Shown here piece after piece: positions 44,041-52,831 of a stretch of 64,000 bases of DNA. The position numbers were made by a program, and so were the translations under genes. The notes under the pieces are model-generated. The model was not told the origin of the DNA. It worked only from the letters and a program-made list of their open reading frames with translations, and searched no databases. This DNA comes from DATBRC01 sp036560485 (GTDB lineage: Bacteria; Pseudomonadota; Gammaproteobacteria; Burkholderiales; Burkholderiaceae_D): NCBI GenBank assembly GCA_036560485.1, contig DATBRC010000053.1:1-64000 (forward strand), given 5' to 3'. Every line of letters begins with the position of its first letter. The first letter of the stretch is position 1.

Positions 44041-44310
44041 TTAGGGCGTGCCGTCCATTAATCTGGGAGTGCGAACCAGCAGTATGCGTTGCAGGCCTAG
44101 GCGCAGCGACGCGTCATAGCGGGGCTATGGCAAGGAGCTGCAACAACGGCATGCGGCGCATACGGCTGGTTCCCTCCGGGTTCCTGCCAAAGCGTGCGCT
44201 GGCGGCGTTGCATGGTTAGCAAAGGGACTACCCTTTGCGTCGCCACGCGCCTTGCCACCACACGCTTTGGCAGGAACGCATCTCCCAAATTAATGGACGA
44301 CACGCCCTAA
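44041..44310. repeat. Palindromic repeat element E2 (270 bp, 29-bp terminal inverted repeats)
   Basis: Ends TTAGGGCGTG.CGTCCATTAA... (44041-44069) and its complement (44282-44310) match at 27 of 29 positions. Inside are two nested palindromes: one pairing about 44073-44090 with 44155-44174, and one with perfect 17-bp arms GTTCCTGCCAAAGCGTG / CACGCTTTGGCAGGAAC (right arm 44261-44277). A GCAAAGGG/CCCTTTGC hairpin lies in the second. The loop of the first contains CGACGCGTCATAGCG and GCTATGGCAAGGAGC (about 44107-44139), which is the core of E1 inverted. This fills most of the 365-bp gap between the Tim44-like gene and ubiJ. It encodes no recognisable protein. Confidence 0.78.
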
Positions 44311-44333
44311 GCCCCGGCAAACTGATAAACTTG

Positions 44334-44368
44334 AAACCGCTCATGAATTTTCATGGGCGGTTTTTCTT
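44334..44368 (+). terminator. Terminator upstream of ubiJ, presumably for the Tim44-like gene
   Basis: AAACCGCTCATGAA (44334-44347) pairs with TTCATGGGCGGTTT (44350-44363), one G-T mismatch allowed, followed by TTCTTT. It contains an ATG that would otherwise be read as a ubiJ start, which argues for the later start. Confidence 0.75.
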
Positions 44369-44375
44369 TGTGACC

Positions 44376-44954
44376 ATGCGCTTGCCTCTGTCTATACTAC
44401 CCGCCGCCATTAATCATTTGCTCTCCCAGGAATCCTGGGCGCGTGACAAGCTGCGTGCGCATGCCGGTAAAATTGCCTGCTTCGACGCGGAATGGATGGC
44501 GGTGCGTTTGCAAGTGTCCTCGGACGGCATGCTGGAATCGGTGGGTGCGGCGACGCCTGCCAACGTGACGATTCGTATTAAATTATCGGATCTTCCTTTG
44601 ATTGCGCAAAATCGTGAACGCGCGTTTTCTTATGTCAAGGTGGAAGGGGATGCGGATTTCGCCAATACCATTTCGCAATTGAGTCAATCATTGAGATGGG
44701 AAGCGGAAGAGGACTTGAGTAAATGGGTCGGCGATATCGCTGCGACGCGCGTTGTGGCGGGCGCCAAAAGTGCGGCAGAATCGATTAAAACTGTACAGCA
44801 AACTCTGGCAGAGAATGTGGCAGAATATTTTCTCGAAGAAAATCCGATGCTGCTGCGTCCGCAAGCTGTCGCCGATTTTGCCGGTGACGTATCGAAGTTG
44901 CGTGATGATGTTGAACGCCTTGCCAAACGTATTGAGAAACTGAGCGCTAAATGA
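44376..44954 (+). CDS. ubiJ: Ubiquinone biosynthesis accessory factor UbiJ (SCP2 domain)
   Basis: From ATG 44376 the protein has 192 residues: an SCP2 lipid-binding domain (LPAAINHLLSQESWARDKL, then PANVTIRIKLSDLPLIAQN and the EGDADFANTISQLSQSLRW block) and a C-terminal helical coil (FAGDVSKLRDDVERLAKRIE). UbiJ binds ubiquinone intermediates in the soluble Ubi complex. Upstream in-frame starts lie inside the terminator hairpin or the repeat element and are rejected. The stop overlaps the ubiB start (ATGA), which supports the assignment. Confidence 0.93.
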   Translation: MRLPLSILPAAINHLLSQESWARDKLRAHAGKIACFDAEWMAVRLQVSSDGMLESVGAATPANVTIRIKLSDLPLIAQNRERAFSYVKVEGDADFANTISQLSQSLRWEAEEDLSKWVGDIAATRVVAGAKSAAESIKTVQQTLAENVAEYFLEENPMLLRPQAVADFAGDVSKLRDDVERLAKRIEKLSAK

Positions 44955-46522
44955 TTGTTAAATTCTTGCGAGTGTTAAAAATTGCGCGCGTCTCAATTCG
45001 CTATGGACTGGACGATATCGCGATGGCTAATCTGGACAAGCCACGCACAACCAAACTGTTGAATACACTGTTTTTCTGGCGCGATATTTCTGCGTCGCGC
45101 GGCGAGCGTTTGCGCAAAGCACTGGAAGATCTCGGACCGATCTTTGTCAAGTTTGGACAGGTTCTCTCGACGCGACGCGACTTGATGCCGACCGATGTTG
45201 CGAATGAACTGGCCAAGTTGCAGGATCGTGTACCGCCTTTCGATTCCGATATCGCGATTGCGCAAATCGTCACCTCATTGGGCGCGCATCCTGATCAGTT
45301 GTTTGCCGACTTTGATCGTGTGCCGGTTGCCTCTGCTTCGATTGCACAGGTGCATTTTGCCACGCTGAAAAACGGCAAGAAGGTCGCGGTCAAGGTGCTG
45401 CGTCCCGGCATGAAAAAATCGATCGATGACGATGTCAGTTTGATGTACATCGTCGCCGGATGGGTAGAAAGATTGTGGGTTGATGGCAAGCGTCTGAAAC
45501 CCAAGGAAGTTGTCGCCGAGTTCGATAAATACCTGCATGACGAATTGGACCTGATGCGCGAGGCAGCCAATGGCAGTCAGTTGCGCCGTAACTTTGCCCA
45601 ATCCAAATTGCTGATCGTGCCCGAGATGATTTGGGATTACTGTTCAAGCAGTGTCATTGTGATGGAGCGGATGCAAGGCATCCGGATTTCGCAAACCGAT
45701 CGCTTGGTGGCTGCAGGTGTCGATTTGCAAAAACTGTCGAGAGATGGCGTTGAGATTTTTTTCACGCAGGTTTTCCGCGATGGTTTCTTCCATGCCGATA
45801 TGCATCCGGGGAATATCCTGGTATCGACTGAGCCGGAAACTTTTGGATGTTACATCGCGCTTGATTTCGGTATCGTCGGTACGTTGACCGATTTCGACAA
45901 GGATTATTTGGCGCAGAATTTTCTGGCATTTTTCCGGCGTGATTACAAGCGCGTGGCCGAGGCACATATCGAATCAGGTTGGGCGCCGAAGACAACGCGT
46001 GTCGACGAATTGGAATCTGCGGTGCGCGCATGCTGCGAGCCAATTTTCGATCGCCCGTTGAAAGATATTTCATTCGGCCAGGTTCTGCTGCGTTTGTTCC
46101 AGACATCGCGTCGTTTCAATATCGAAGTGCAACCGCAACTTGTGCTGCTGCAAAAAACCTTGCTGAACATTGAAGGCTTGGGCCGCCAACTCGATCCGGA
46201 TCTGGATTTATGGAAAACAGCCAAGCCCTATCTGGAACGCTGGATGAATGAACAAGTCGGATGGCGCGGCCTGATTGATCGCTTCAAAAAAGAATCTCCT
46301 CACTACAGCCACTTGTTGCCGCAATTGCCACGTCTGGTACATCAGGCACTGACGCAGGCAGCGCAACCGCAACAACAAGAACAGATCTTGCTCAAAGAGC
46401 TGGTGGAAGAACAAAGACGTACCAATCGGATGTTGGGCATCGCGTTTTATTTTGGTGCAGGGTTAGTTGCAGGTCTTTTGGTGGTACAGATTTATTTGCG
46501 CTGGCCTAACCTGCATTTTTAA
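44951..46522 (+). CDS. ubiB: Ubiquinone biosynthesis regulatory protein kinase UbiB
   Basis: A 523-residue ABC1/ADCK atypical kinase needed for ubiquinone synthesis. The family-specific KxGQ motif appears in FVKFGQVLSTRRDLMP. The Ala-rich nucleotide loop is PVASASIAQVHFA. The catalytic region contains DGFFHADMHPGNILV and ALDFGIVGTLT. The C-terminal end is hydrophobic (FYFGAGLVAGLLVVQIYL), giving membrane anchorage. It is translationally coupled to ubiJ. Confidence 0.97.
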   Translation: MIVKFLRVLKIARVSIRYGLDDIAMANLDKPRTTKLLNTLFFWRDISASRGERLRKALEDLGPIFVKFGQVLSTRRDLMPTDVANELAKLQDRVPPFDSDIAIAQIVTSLGAHPDQLFADFDRVPVASASIAQVHFATLKNGKKVAVKVLRPGMKKSIDDDVSLMYIVAGWVERLWVDGKRLKPKEVVAEFDKYLHDELDLMREAANGSQLRRNFAQSKLLIVPEMIWDYCSSSVIVMERMQGIRISQTDRLVAAGVDLQKLSRDGVEIFFTQVFRDGFFHADMHPGNILVSTEPETFGCYIALDFGIVGTLTDFDKDYLAQNFLAFFRRDYKRVAEAHIESGWAPKTTRVDELESAVRACCEPIFDRPLKDISFGQVLLRLFQTSRRFNIEVQPQLVLLQKTLLNIEGLGRQLDPDLDLWKTAKPYLERWMNEQVGWRGLIDRFKKESPHYSHLLPQLPRLVHQALTQAAQPQQQEQILLKELVEEQRRTNRMLGIAFYFGAGLVAGLLVVQIYLRWPNLHF

Positions 46523-46682
46523 TCAGGCGCGAATGACGTGCTTGGTATGGATTTCGCTCTGTTTCGGCAGCCGCTTCAAAAAAGAGCATAGCATCGTATT
46601 CATGTTCCTTTTTGTAGAAGCACGCTAATTTTTGATCAATTTTTATTATAATCAGTCAAATTTTTCATCGGGGGCAGATAAT

Positions 46683-48152
46683 ATGAACTACACGCTTATT
46701 ACCTTTGTCGTTCTGTATTTGTTGGGCACGCTGGGAATTGGTGTATGGGCAGGTACGCGTATCAAGAATACGGGCGACTTCGCGATTGCCGGTCGCAGTT
46801 TGCCGCTGATCATGGTTGTGACAACGACGTTTGCGACGTGGTTCGGTGCCGAGACGGTCATGGGTATTCCGGCCAAGTTTGTGCAGGGCGGATTGAATTC
46901 CATCATCGAAGATCCGTTCGGTGCAGGCACTTGCCTTATCTTGGTGGGTCTGTTCTTCGCGGCTCGTCTTTACAGGCTTAACCTCCTGACCATCGGTGAC
47001 TTCTACCGTCAGCGCTACGGCAAAGGCATTGAGGTGTTTTGCTCGGTTGCGATCATGATTAGTTATCTGGGTTGGGTAGCGGCGCAGATCACCGCGCTTG
47101 GGTTGGTGTTCTCCATACTGACCAACGGCGCGATGACGGAAAAGATTGGCATGATAGTCGGTACACTTGCGGTGCTGGTCTACGTCGTGATCGGTGGTTT
47201 CCTCGCCGTGGCCTGGACCGATTTCATTCAAATGATCGTGCTGGTGATCGGCTTGACCATTATTGCTTTCTTTTCCGCGAACTTGGCTGGTGGCACTGAC
47301 CAGGTATTTGCGATGGCGTCCAAGGCCGATCTGTGGAAATTTTTACCGCCGCCTAGTTTCACCGATATTGCATTCTTCATTGCGTCAGGCGTGACGATGA
47401 TGCTTGGCAGTATTCCGCAGCAGGACGTGTACCAGCGCGTCATGTCGGCCAAGAATGCACCAACCGCGCGCAATGGCGCCGTCATCGGCGGCGTCAGCTA
47501 TATCCTGTTTGCCTTCGTGCCAATGTTTATTGTCTCGTGCGCTGTCATTGTCATGGGATCGAGTGCACTGGATATCGCGAAGAACGATTACCAGCGTCTG
47601 CTGCCCACGTTTGTAATGACCAAGATGCCGCTCGTGATGCAGATCCTGTTTTTCGGCGCGCTGCTCTCAGCTATCAAGAGCACGTCGTCAGCTACGCTGC
47701 TGGCGCCTTCCACCAGTTTCGTCGAAAACATTCTCAAGAACCTGCGTCCGAACATGACCGATCGGCAGCAATTGTTCGCAATGCGTTGCACGATCATCAT
47801 TTTTGCTGGGCTGGTACTGGCGTATGCAATGGAGATGCATGGCACGCCTATCTACGACTTGGTGTCGGCAGCCTATCAGGTGACGCTGGTCGGTGCCTTT
47901 GTGCCGCTGGTAATGGGTTTGTACTGGAAGCGCGCGACGACGCAAGGTGCGATTCTGTCTCTTGGCGCCGGTGTGGGCGTTTGGATTTTGTACTTCCCTC
48001 AGGTGGGTGGCGAGGCGCTGAGCAAGGCTTTTCCCGGTCAGCTGGCCGGTTTGCTCGCTGCATTTGCAGGCATGTTGCTGGGGTCGCTTGTGCCGCAAGT
48101 GCTGAAAAATCGTCACGAGTCGGTGCATGCGGTGAAGGGTGTAGGCGTATAA
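46683..48152 (+). CDS. Sodium:solute symporter family protein
   Basis: A 489-residue SSS/LeuT-fold transporter with about 13 membrane segments. Family features include GDFAIAGRSLPLIMVVTTTFATWFG and DFYRQRYGKGIEVF near helix 3. A GFLAVAWTDFIQMIVLVIG segment (the SSS signature region) and SIPQQDVYQRVMSAKNAPTA follow. Substrate could be proline, pantothenate, choline or another carboxylate; the sequence alone does not tell. ATG 46683 is preferred to the frame's first start at 46632. A TATAAT at 46647-46652 lies just upstream, without a good -35. Confidence 0.88.
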   Translation: MNYTLITFVVLYLLGTLGIGVWAGTRIKNTGDFAIAGRSLPLIMVVTTTFATWFGAETVMGIPAKFVQGGLNSIIEDPFGAGTCLILVGLFFAARLYRLNLLTIGDFYRQRYGKGIEVFCSVAIMISYLGWVAAQITALGLVFSILTNGAMTEKIGMIVGTLAVLVYVVIGGFLAVAWTDFIQMIVLVIGLTIIAFFSANLAGGTDQVFAMASKADLWKFLPPPSFTDIAFFIASGVTMMLGSIPQQDVYQRVMSAKNAPTARNGAVIGGVSYILFAFVPMFIVSCAVIVMGSSALDIAKNDYQRLLPTFVMTKMPLVMQILFFGALLSAIKSTSSATLLAPSTSFVENILKNLRPNMTDRQQLFAMRCTIIIFAGLVLAYAMEMHGTPIYDLVSAAYQVTLVGAFVPLVMGLYWKRATTQGAILSLGAGVGVWILYFPQVGGEALSKAFPGQLAGLLAAFAGMLLGSLVPQVLKNRHESVHAVKGVGV

Positions 48153-48232
48153 CTTGAACGGCAGTTAATCGTCACGCCCCGGAAGTCTCAAAAATAGATC
48201 AAAAACCTTTATAATTCAGGGTTTTGTATGAA

Positions 48233-48386
48233 TCTAGAAACGGCAGTCGGGTAGGCATGATTGCACAATTTTCCGGCTCCCTGGCGTCGTTGATCCTCCT
48301 AGTGGAATGCAGTCCACGTTGTCGTCTCGCCTAGCCAGAAAGCCGGAAAACCGCACACTCACACCGGCCCGGCTGCCGTTTCTAGA
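48233..48386. repeat. Palindromic element E3 in front of the fmdB-like gene (154 bp)
   Basis: Ends TCTAGAAACGGCAGTCGGG (48233-48251) and CCCGGCTGCCGTTTCTAGA (48368-48386) pair at 18 of 19 positions. Nested inside are TTTTCCGGCT/AGCCGGAAAA (48269-48278 with 48341-48350), CTGGC/GCCAG and a GTGGA/TCCAC hairpin (48302-48316). The interior GGCTCC-hairpin-GTCG order recalls the E1/E2 core without matching it closely. A TATAAT at 48210-48215 lies just before it, so it may be transcribed as a structured leader of the fmdB-DUF502-aspS genes. It could be a dispersed repeat, a cis-regulatory RNA, or both. Confidence 0.6.
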
Positions 48387-48408
48387 ATAATTTTTGCTGG
48401 GGTTTTAC

Positions 48409-48762
48409 ATGCCGATTTACGCGTATCGCTGCGAAGCGTGTGGTTTTGCCAAAGATGTGTTGCAAAAGATGTCGGATCCGCAACTGACCGAGTGCCCGAC
48501 TTGCGGCAAAGCCACCTTTAAAAAACAAGTAACCGCTGCCGGTTTCCAATTAAAGGGAACTGGCTGGTATGTGACCGATTTCCGCGGTGGCGCTGCAGCG
48601 ACATCTGCACCTGCAGTGGCCGAGCCATCACCCGCTGCACATGCTGCAGGTTGTCCTGCGGCTGCATCAACTGAGACGGCAAGTACATCCACAACTGCAA
48701 GCACGTCCACTCCATCCAGCACATCCGGTTCATCGGATGGCGGCACCTCATCCACCAAGTAG
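48409..48762 (+). CDS. FmdB family zinc-ribbon protein
   Basis: A 117-residue protein whose N-terminal half is the FmdB/CxxC_CxxC_SSSS zinc ribbon: MPIYAYRCEACGF (first CxxC) and LTECPTCGKATFKK (second CxxC). GTGWYVTDFRGG follows. The C-terminal half is an Ala/Ser/Thr low-complexity tail (SSTSGSSDGGTSSTK). The name FmdB comes from an amidase operon, but the molecular role is unclear. In many betaproteobacteria it precedes the DUF502 gene and aspS exactly as here. Confidence 0.92.
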   Translation: MPIYAYRCEACGFAKDVLQKMSDPQLTECPTCGKATFKKQVTAAGFQLKGTGWYVTDFRGGAAATSAPAVAEPSPAAHAAGCPAAASTETASTSTTASTSTPSSTSGSSDGGTSSTK

Positions 48763-48771
48763 TCAGAGAAA

Positions 48772-49377
48772 ATGTTACGTAAATATTTCATTACCGGCCT
48801 GCTGATTCTAGTACCCCTGTCGATTACGTTGTGGGTGCTGGATTTGATCATCGGTACGATGGGACAATCGTTGCTGTTATTGCCACCGGAGTGGCGGCCT
48901 GGATCAGAAATCATTTCAAATTTGCTCGGCACTTTTCTGACGCTTTTGATCGTGTTGCTGACCGGTGTGTTGACGCGCAATTTTCTGGGCAAGCAAGTGG
49001 TGCGGATGTGGGAAATGTTGCTGGCACGTATACCCGTCGTCAGCTCAATCTACACGAGCGTTAAGCAAGTGTCCGATACGCTGTTTTCATCTTCAGGCAA
49101 TGCATTCCGGAAAGCCGTGCTGGTGCAATATCCACGTGAGGGTTCCTGGACGATTGCGTTCTTGACTGGTGTGCCTGGTGGTGATGTCACGAATCATTTG
49201 AAGGGCGATTACATCAGTGTCTATGTGCCGACTACACCCAATCCGACTTCAGGTTTCTTCTTGATGGTGCCGAAAGCAGATGCAATCGAACTCGACATGA
49301 GTGTCGATGAGGCATTGAAATACATTGTATCGATGGGTGTCGTAGCGCCGCCAGCTACGGAGAAAAAAATAAGCTAA
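48772..49377 (+). CDS. DUF502 family membrane protein
   Basis: A 201-residue protein with two membrane helices near the N terminus (YFITGLLILVPLSITLWVL and LGTFLTLLIVLLTGVLT). The DUF502 core follows: RIPVVSSIYTSVKQVSDTLF, VLVQYPREGSWTIAFLTG, and the YISVYVPTTPNPTSGFFLMV block. It starts nine bases after the fmdB-like stop and is followed by aspS after 81 bp. Function unknown, but the order is widely conserved. Confidence 0.92.
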   Translation: MLRKYFITGLLILVPLSITLWVLDLIIGTMGQSLLLLPPEWRPGSEIISNLLGTFLTLLIVLLTGVLTRNFLGKQVVRMWEMLLARIPVVSSIYTSVKQVSDTLFSSSGNAFRKAVLVQYPREGSWTIAFLTGVPGGDVTNHLKGDYISVYVPTTPNPTSGFFLMVPKADAIELDMSVDEALKYIVSMGVVAPPATEKKIS

Positions 49378-49458
49378 GCTAAGGATAGAACATCATCCGA
49401 AACATGGCAGGTCGATTCCTCTCGGAATCAAATACGGATTTAAAACTGGAAATTAATT

Positions 49459-51276
49459 ATGTCAATGCGAACAAATTATTGCGGCCTTGTTACCGAGGCA
49501 CTGTTGGGCCAAACAGTCAGCCTGTGCGGTTGGGTCCATCGTCGGCGTGACCACGGCGGCGTGATCTTCATCGACCTGCGCGATCGCGAAGGTTTGGTGC
49601 AAATTGTGTGCGATCCTGATCGCGCCGATGTGTTTAAAACTGCTGAAGCGGTGCGCAATGAATTCTGTTTGCGCGTTACCGGTGTCGTACGCAACCGCCC
49701 TGAAGGGACGACGAATCCCAACCTGACTTCCGGCAAGATCGAAGTATTGTGCCAAGAGTTGGAAGTGTTGAACCCATCGGTGACGCCGCCGTTCCAGTTG
49801 GATGACGATAACCTGTCAGAGACCACGCGCCTAACACACCGCGTGCTTGACCTGCGCCGTCCGCAAATGCAAAACAATTTGCGCTTGCGTTACAAGGTTA
49901 CGATGGAAGTGCGCAAGTTCCTCGACCAGCACGGCTTTATCGATATCGAAACACCGATGCTGACTAAATCGACGCCGGAAGGTGCGCGCGATTATCTGGT
50001 GCCGTCGCGTGTCAATGCCGGTCATTTCTTCGCGTTGCCGCAATCGCCGCAATTGTTCAAGCAATTGCTGATGGTCGCCAACTTCGATCGTTACTATCAA
50101 ATCACCAAGTGCTTCCGTGACGAAGATTTGCGCGCTGACCGTCAGCCTGAATTTACGCAAATCGATTGCGAAACATCGTTCATGTCCGAGCAGGAAATCC
50201 GCGACATGTTCGAAGGCATGATGCGCTTGGTATTCAAGAACACGATCAATGTTGATTTGCCAAATCCGTTCCCGGTGATGGATTATGCGACGGCGATGGG
50301 CAAATACGGCTCCGACAAACCGGACATGCGCGTCAAACTGGAGTTCACCGATCTGACAGCGGTGATGAAAGATGTTGACTTCAAAGTGTTCAGCGGCGCA
50401 GCCAATATGGTCGGTGGTCGCGTAGTCGGCTTGCGCGTGCCAGGTGGCGCGAAAGAAGGCACCGGCATGCCGCGTTCCGAGATCGATGCCTATACGCAGT
50501 TTGTTGCAATCTACGGCGCCAAAGGTTTGGCGTACATCAAGGTCAATGAAAAAGCCAAAGGCCGTGATGGCTTGCAATCGCCAATCGTCAAGAATATTCA
50601 TGACGCAGCATTGGCGCAGATCATCGAGCAAACCGGTGCGCAAGATGGTGACCTGATTTTCTTCGGTGCCGACAAAGCGAAAATCGTCAACGATGCGATC
50701 GGTGCATTGCGCGTCAAAATCGGCCATAGCGACTTCGGCAAGAAGAATGGTTTGTTCGACGATGTGTGGAAACCATTGTGGGTTATCGACTTCCCGATGT
50801 TCGAATTCGACGAAGAAGGTCAGCGCTGGTCGGCGACGCACCATCCGTTCACTGCGCCGAAGGATGGTCATGAAGACTTGATGGAAACCGATCCGGGCAA
50901 GTGCATCGCCAAGGCTTACGACATGGTGCTGAACGGTTGGGAACTCGGCGGCGGCTCGGTGCGTATCCATCGCGCCGACGTGCAAAGCAAAGTGTTCCGT
51001 GCATTGAAGATCGATGCAGAAGAAGCGCAACTCAAGTTCGGCTTCCTGCTCGACGCGTTGCAATATGGCGCGCCTCCGCATGGCGGTCTTGCGTTCGGCC
51101 TGGATCGCATCGTCACGATGATGACCGGCGCCGAGTCGATTCGCGATGTGATCGCTTTCCCGAAAACGCAGCGTGCGCAATGCTTGTTGACGCAGGCACC
51201 ATCGGTCGTGGATGAGAAGCAATTACGTGAATTGCATATTCGTTTGCGTAATGTTGAACCGGCAGTCAAAGCCTAA
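49459..51276 (+). CDS. aspS: Aspartyl-tRNA synthetase (probably non-discriminating)
   Basis: A 605-residue class II synthetase. The N-terminal OB anticodon-binding domain is GWVHRRRDHGGVIFIDLRDR. Class II motif 2 is ITKCFRDEDLRADRQPEFTQID. The bacterial GAD insertion lies at about 300-420. Motif 3 is PHGGLAFGLDRIVTMM. Many betaproteobacteria charge both tRNA-Asp and tRNA-Asn with this enzyme and then use GatCAB; whether that holds here would depend on the absence of asnS elsewhere. A strong terminator follows. Confidence 0.97.
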   Translation: MSMRTNYCGLVTEALLGQTVSLCGWVHRRRDHGGVIFIDLRDREGLVQIVCDPDRADVFKTAEAVRNEFCLRVTGVVRNRPEGTTNPNLTSGKIEVLCQELEVLNPSVTPPFQLDDDNLSETTRLTHRVLDLRRPQMQNNLRLRYKVTMEVRKFLDQHGFIDIETPMLTKSTPEGARDYLVPSRVNAGHFFALPQSPQLFKQLLMVANFDRYYQITKCFRDEDLRADRQPEFTQIDCETSFMSEQEIRDMFEGMMRLVFKNTINVDLPNPFPVMDYATAMGKYGSDKPDMRVKLEFTDLTAVMKDVDFKVFSGAANMVGGRVVGLRVPGGAKEGTGMPRSEIDAYTQFVAIYGAKGLAYIKVNEKAKGRDGLQSPIVKNIHDAALAQIIEQTGAQDGDLIFFGADKAKIVNDAIGALRVKIGHSDFGKKNGLFDDVWKPLWVIDFPMFEFDEEGQRWSATHHPFTAPKDGHEDLMETDPGKCIAKAYDMVLNGWELGGGSVRIHRADVQSKVFRALKIDAEEAQLKFGFLLDALQYGAPPHGGLAFGLDRIVTMMTGAESIRDVIAFPKTQRAQCLLTQAPSVVDEKQLRELHIRLRNVEPAVKA

Positions 51277-51300
51277 ATTGTTTTAATTCAGGGCATAATA

Positions 51301-51330
51301 AAAGGCGCGGATATCCGCGCCTTTTATTTT
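51301..51330 (+). terminator. Terminator after aspS
   Basis: A perfect palindrome with AAAGGCGCGG and CCGCGCCTTT arms (51301-51324, loop ATAT) is followed by TATTTTT. It could work in both directions but serves aspS. Confidence 0.9.
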
Positions 51331-51356
51331 TGTAGAAAAATTTTCATTTCATAAGA

Positions 51357-51839
51357 ATGAACCAACCCCACAAAATTCCCGAATCAGTCCTCGTGGTGAT
51401 TTACACCGCTGATCTTGACGTGCTGCTGATCGAGCGCGCCGACAAGCCGGGTTACTGGCAATCCGTCACAGGTTCGAAAGACACATTGGATGAGCCGCTG
51501 ATGGAAACGGCAGTGCGTGAAGTGGCGGAGGAAACCGGTATCATTATTGATGATGACAAATCATCATCCGTGCCACGAAAAAATTTACGCGATTGGTATC
51601 TTTCCAACATCTACGAAATTTATCCGGTCTGGCGTCATCGCTATGCGCCCGGCATCACGCACAATACCGAACATGTATTCGGTTTGCTGGTGCCGCGCGA
51701 TATTCGGATTACCTTGAGTCCGCGAGAACATGTGCAATACCAATGGCTGCCGTATCGTGAGGCCGCAGATCAATGCTTTTCCCCCTCAAATGCCGAAGCA
51801 ATTTTACAATTGCCGAAATATATAGAACGTACTCCATAA
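51357..51839 (+). CDS. nudB: Dihydroneopterin triphosphate diphosphatase NudB
   Basis: A 160-residue Nudix hydrolase that removes pyrophosphate from dihydroneopterin triphosphate in folate synthesis. The Nudix box runs from GSKDTLDEPLMETAVREVAE into ETGI (about 40-63), with GYWQSVTG just before it. The C-terminal EHVQYQWLPYREAADQCFS and SNAEAI segments match the NudB subfamily. Its position after aspS is also typical. Confidence 0.93.
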   Translation: MNQPHKIPESVLVVIYTADLDVLLIERADKPGYWQSVTGSKDTLDEPLMETAVREVAEETGIIIDDDKSSSVPRKNLRDWYLSNIYEIYPVWRHRYAPGITHNTEHVFGLLVPRDIRITLSPREHVQYQWLPYREAADQCFSPSNAEAILQLPKYIERTP

Positions 51840-51957
51840 ATTGTAGGGCAATGCTCTCTACTCAAAAATGAGTTCTAACCGTTAGAGTTCAGTGGTATTG
51901 TTTGAACCAAACACTTCTACTTTTGCCTAATGGAATTTAGTCGTCAAAGACACATAC

Positions 51958-52752
51958 ATGAAACTCAGCATCGCAACCTATAATATTCATAAAGGCGTGA
52001 CGTCCATCGCTAGCCGGCCACGCATACACGCATTGAAGCAGGCGTTAAATGCAATGAAGGCCGATGTATTTTTTCTGCAAGAAGTGCAAGGCCGCCATGA
52101 TCGGATGGCAGCGCGGCATGCGGCACATTGGGCAGATGCGCAGCATCATTTTTTGGCGGGAGACACGCACACCGCTGTCTATGGCATGAATGCGGTCTAC
52201 GATCATGGCCATCATGGCAACGCATTATTAAGTTGCCATCCGATTGCTTCATCGACCAACCAGGATATTTCCGATCACGCGTATGAGTCGCGTGGAGTCT
52301 TGCACTGTGTGATACAGACACCCGAGGTCGCAGTGCATTGTTATGTCGTGCATTTGGGCTTGTTTGCCAGCAGCAGGAAGCGTCAAGGTGACGCATTGAT
52401 CGAGGCGGTCAACAGTTCGGCGCCGCATGATGCGCCGGTCATCATCGCGGGGGACTTCAACGACTGGGAAAATAATTTGAGCGACACGTTACGCAAACGC
52501 TTGAACGTGACAGAAGTATTTGACGAGAAATCGGACAAGTACGGAATAGCCGCTTTTATCCGTACGCTCAGCGGGCGTGCCGTGAAAAAAATGAAGCCGG
52601 CGCGTACTTTCCCGGCTGCGTTGCCGTTCTTGCGGCTGGACCGAATTTATGTGCGCGGCTTCGAAGTTGAATCGGCAGAAGTATTGCATGGTGCGCAATG
52701 GGCCAGGTTGTCCGACCATGCGCCGATCGTGGCGACCTTGCGTTTAAAGTAA
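51958..52752 (+). CDS. Endonuclease/exonuclease/phosphatase family protein (YbhP-like)
   Basis: A 264-residue EEP-fold metal-dependent hydrolase. Recognisable sites are ATYNIHKGVT (Asn), FFLQEVQGRHD (catalytic Glu), HLGLFASSRKRQ, IIAGDFNDW (Asp/Asn) and the final LSDHAPIVA (Asp-His pair). It lies 79 bp upstream of the cardiolipin synthase gene, as ybhP lies beside clsB (ybhO) in E. coli. It may act on a phosphodiester in lipid metabolism rather than on DNA; that is inference. Confidence 0.88.
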   Translation: MKLSIATYNIHKGVTSIASRPRIHALKQALNAMKADVFFLQEVQGRHDRMAARHAAHWADAQHHFLAGDTHTAVYGMNAVYDHGHHGNALLSCHPIASSTNQDISDHAYESRGVLHCVIQTPEVAVHCYVVHLGLFASSRKRQGDALIEAVNSSAPHDAPVIIAGDFNDWENNLSDTLRKRLNVTEVFDEKSDKYGIAAFIRTLSGRAVKKMKPARTFPAALPFLRLDRIYVRGFEVESAEVLHGAQWARLSDHAPIVATLRLK

Positions 52753-52831
52753 ATATGATAGGCGTCATATTGAAATCCAATGAGCAGTCCAAAATGCGGA
52801 GTCGATTAGTCGTTCCCAACAATCATCCCGT

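Noticed and set aside
44235..44375. Longer ubiJ start at 44235 or 44343
   Set aside because: The first lies in the repeat element, the second inside a terminator hairpin. The SCP2 protein proper begins at MRLPLS.
49831..51222. A 463-codon minus-strand frame inside aspS
   Set aside because: It is antisense to an intact aspartyl-tRNA synthetase and has no recognisable motifs.
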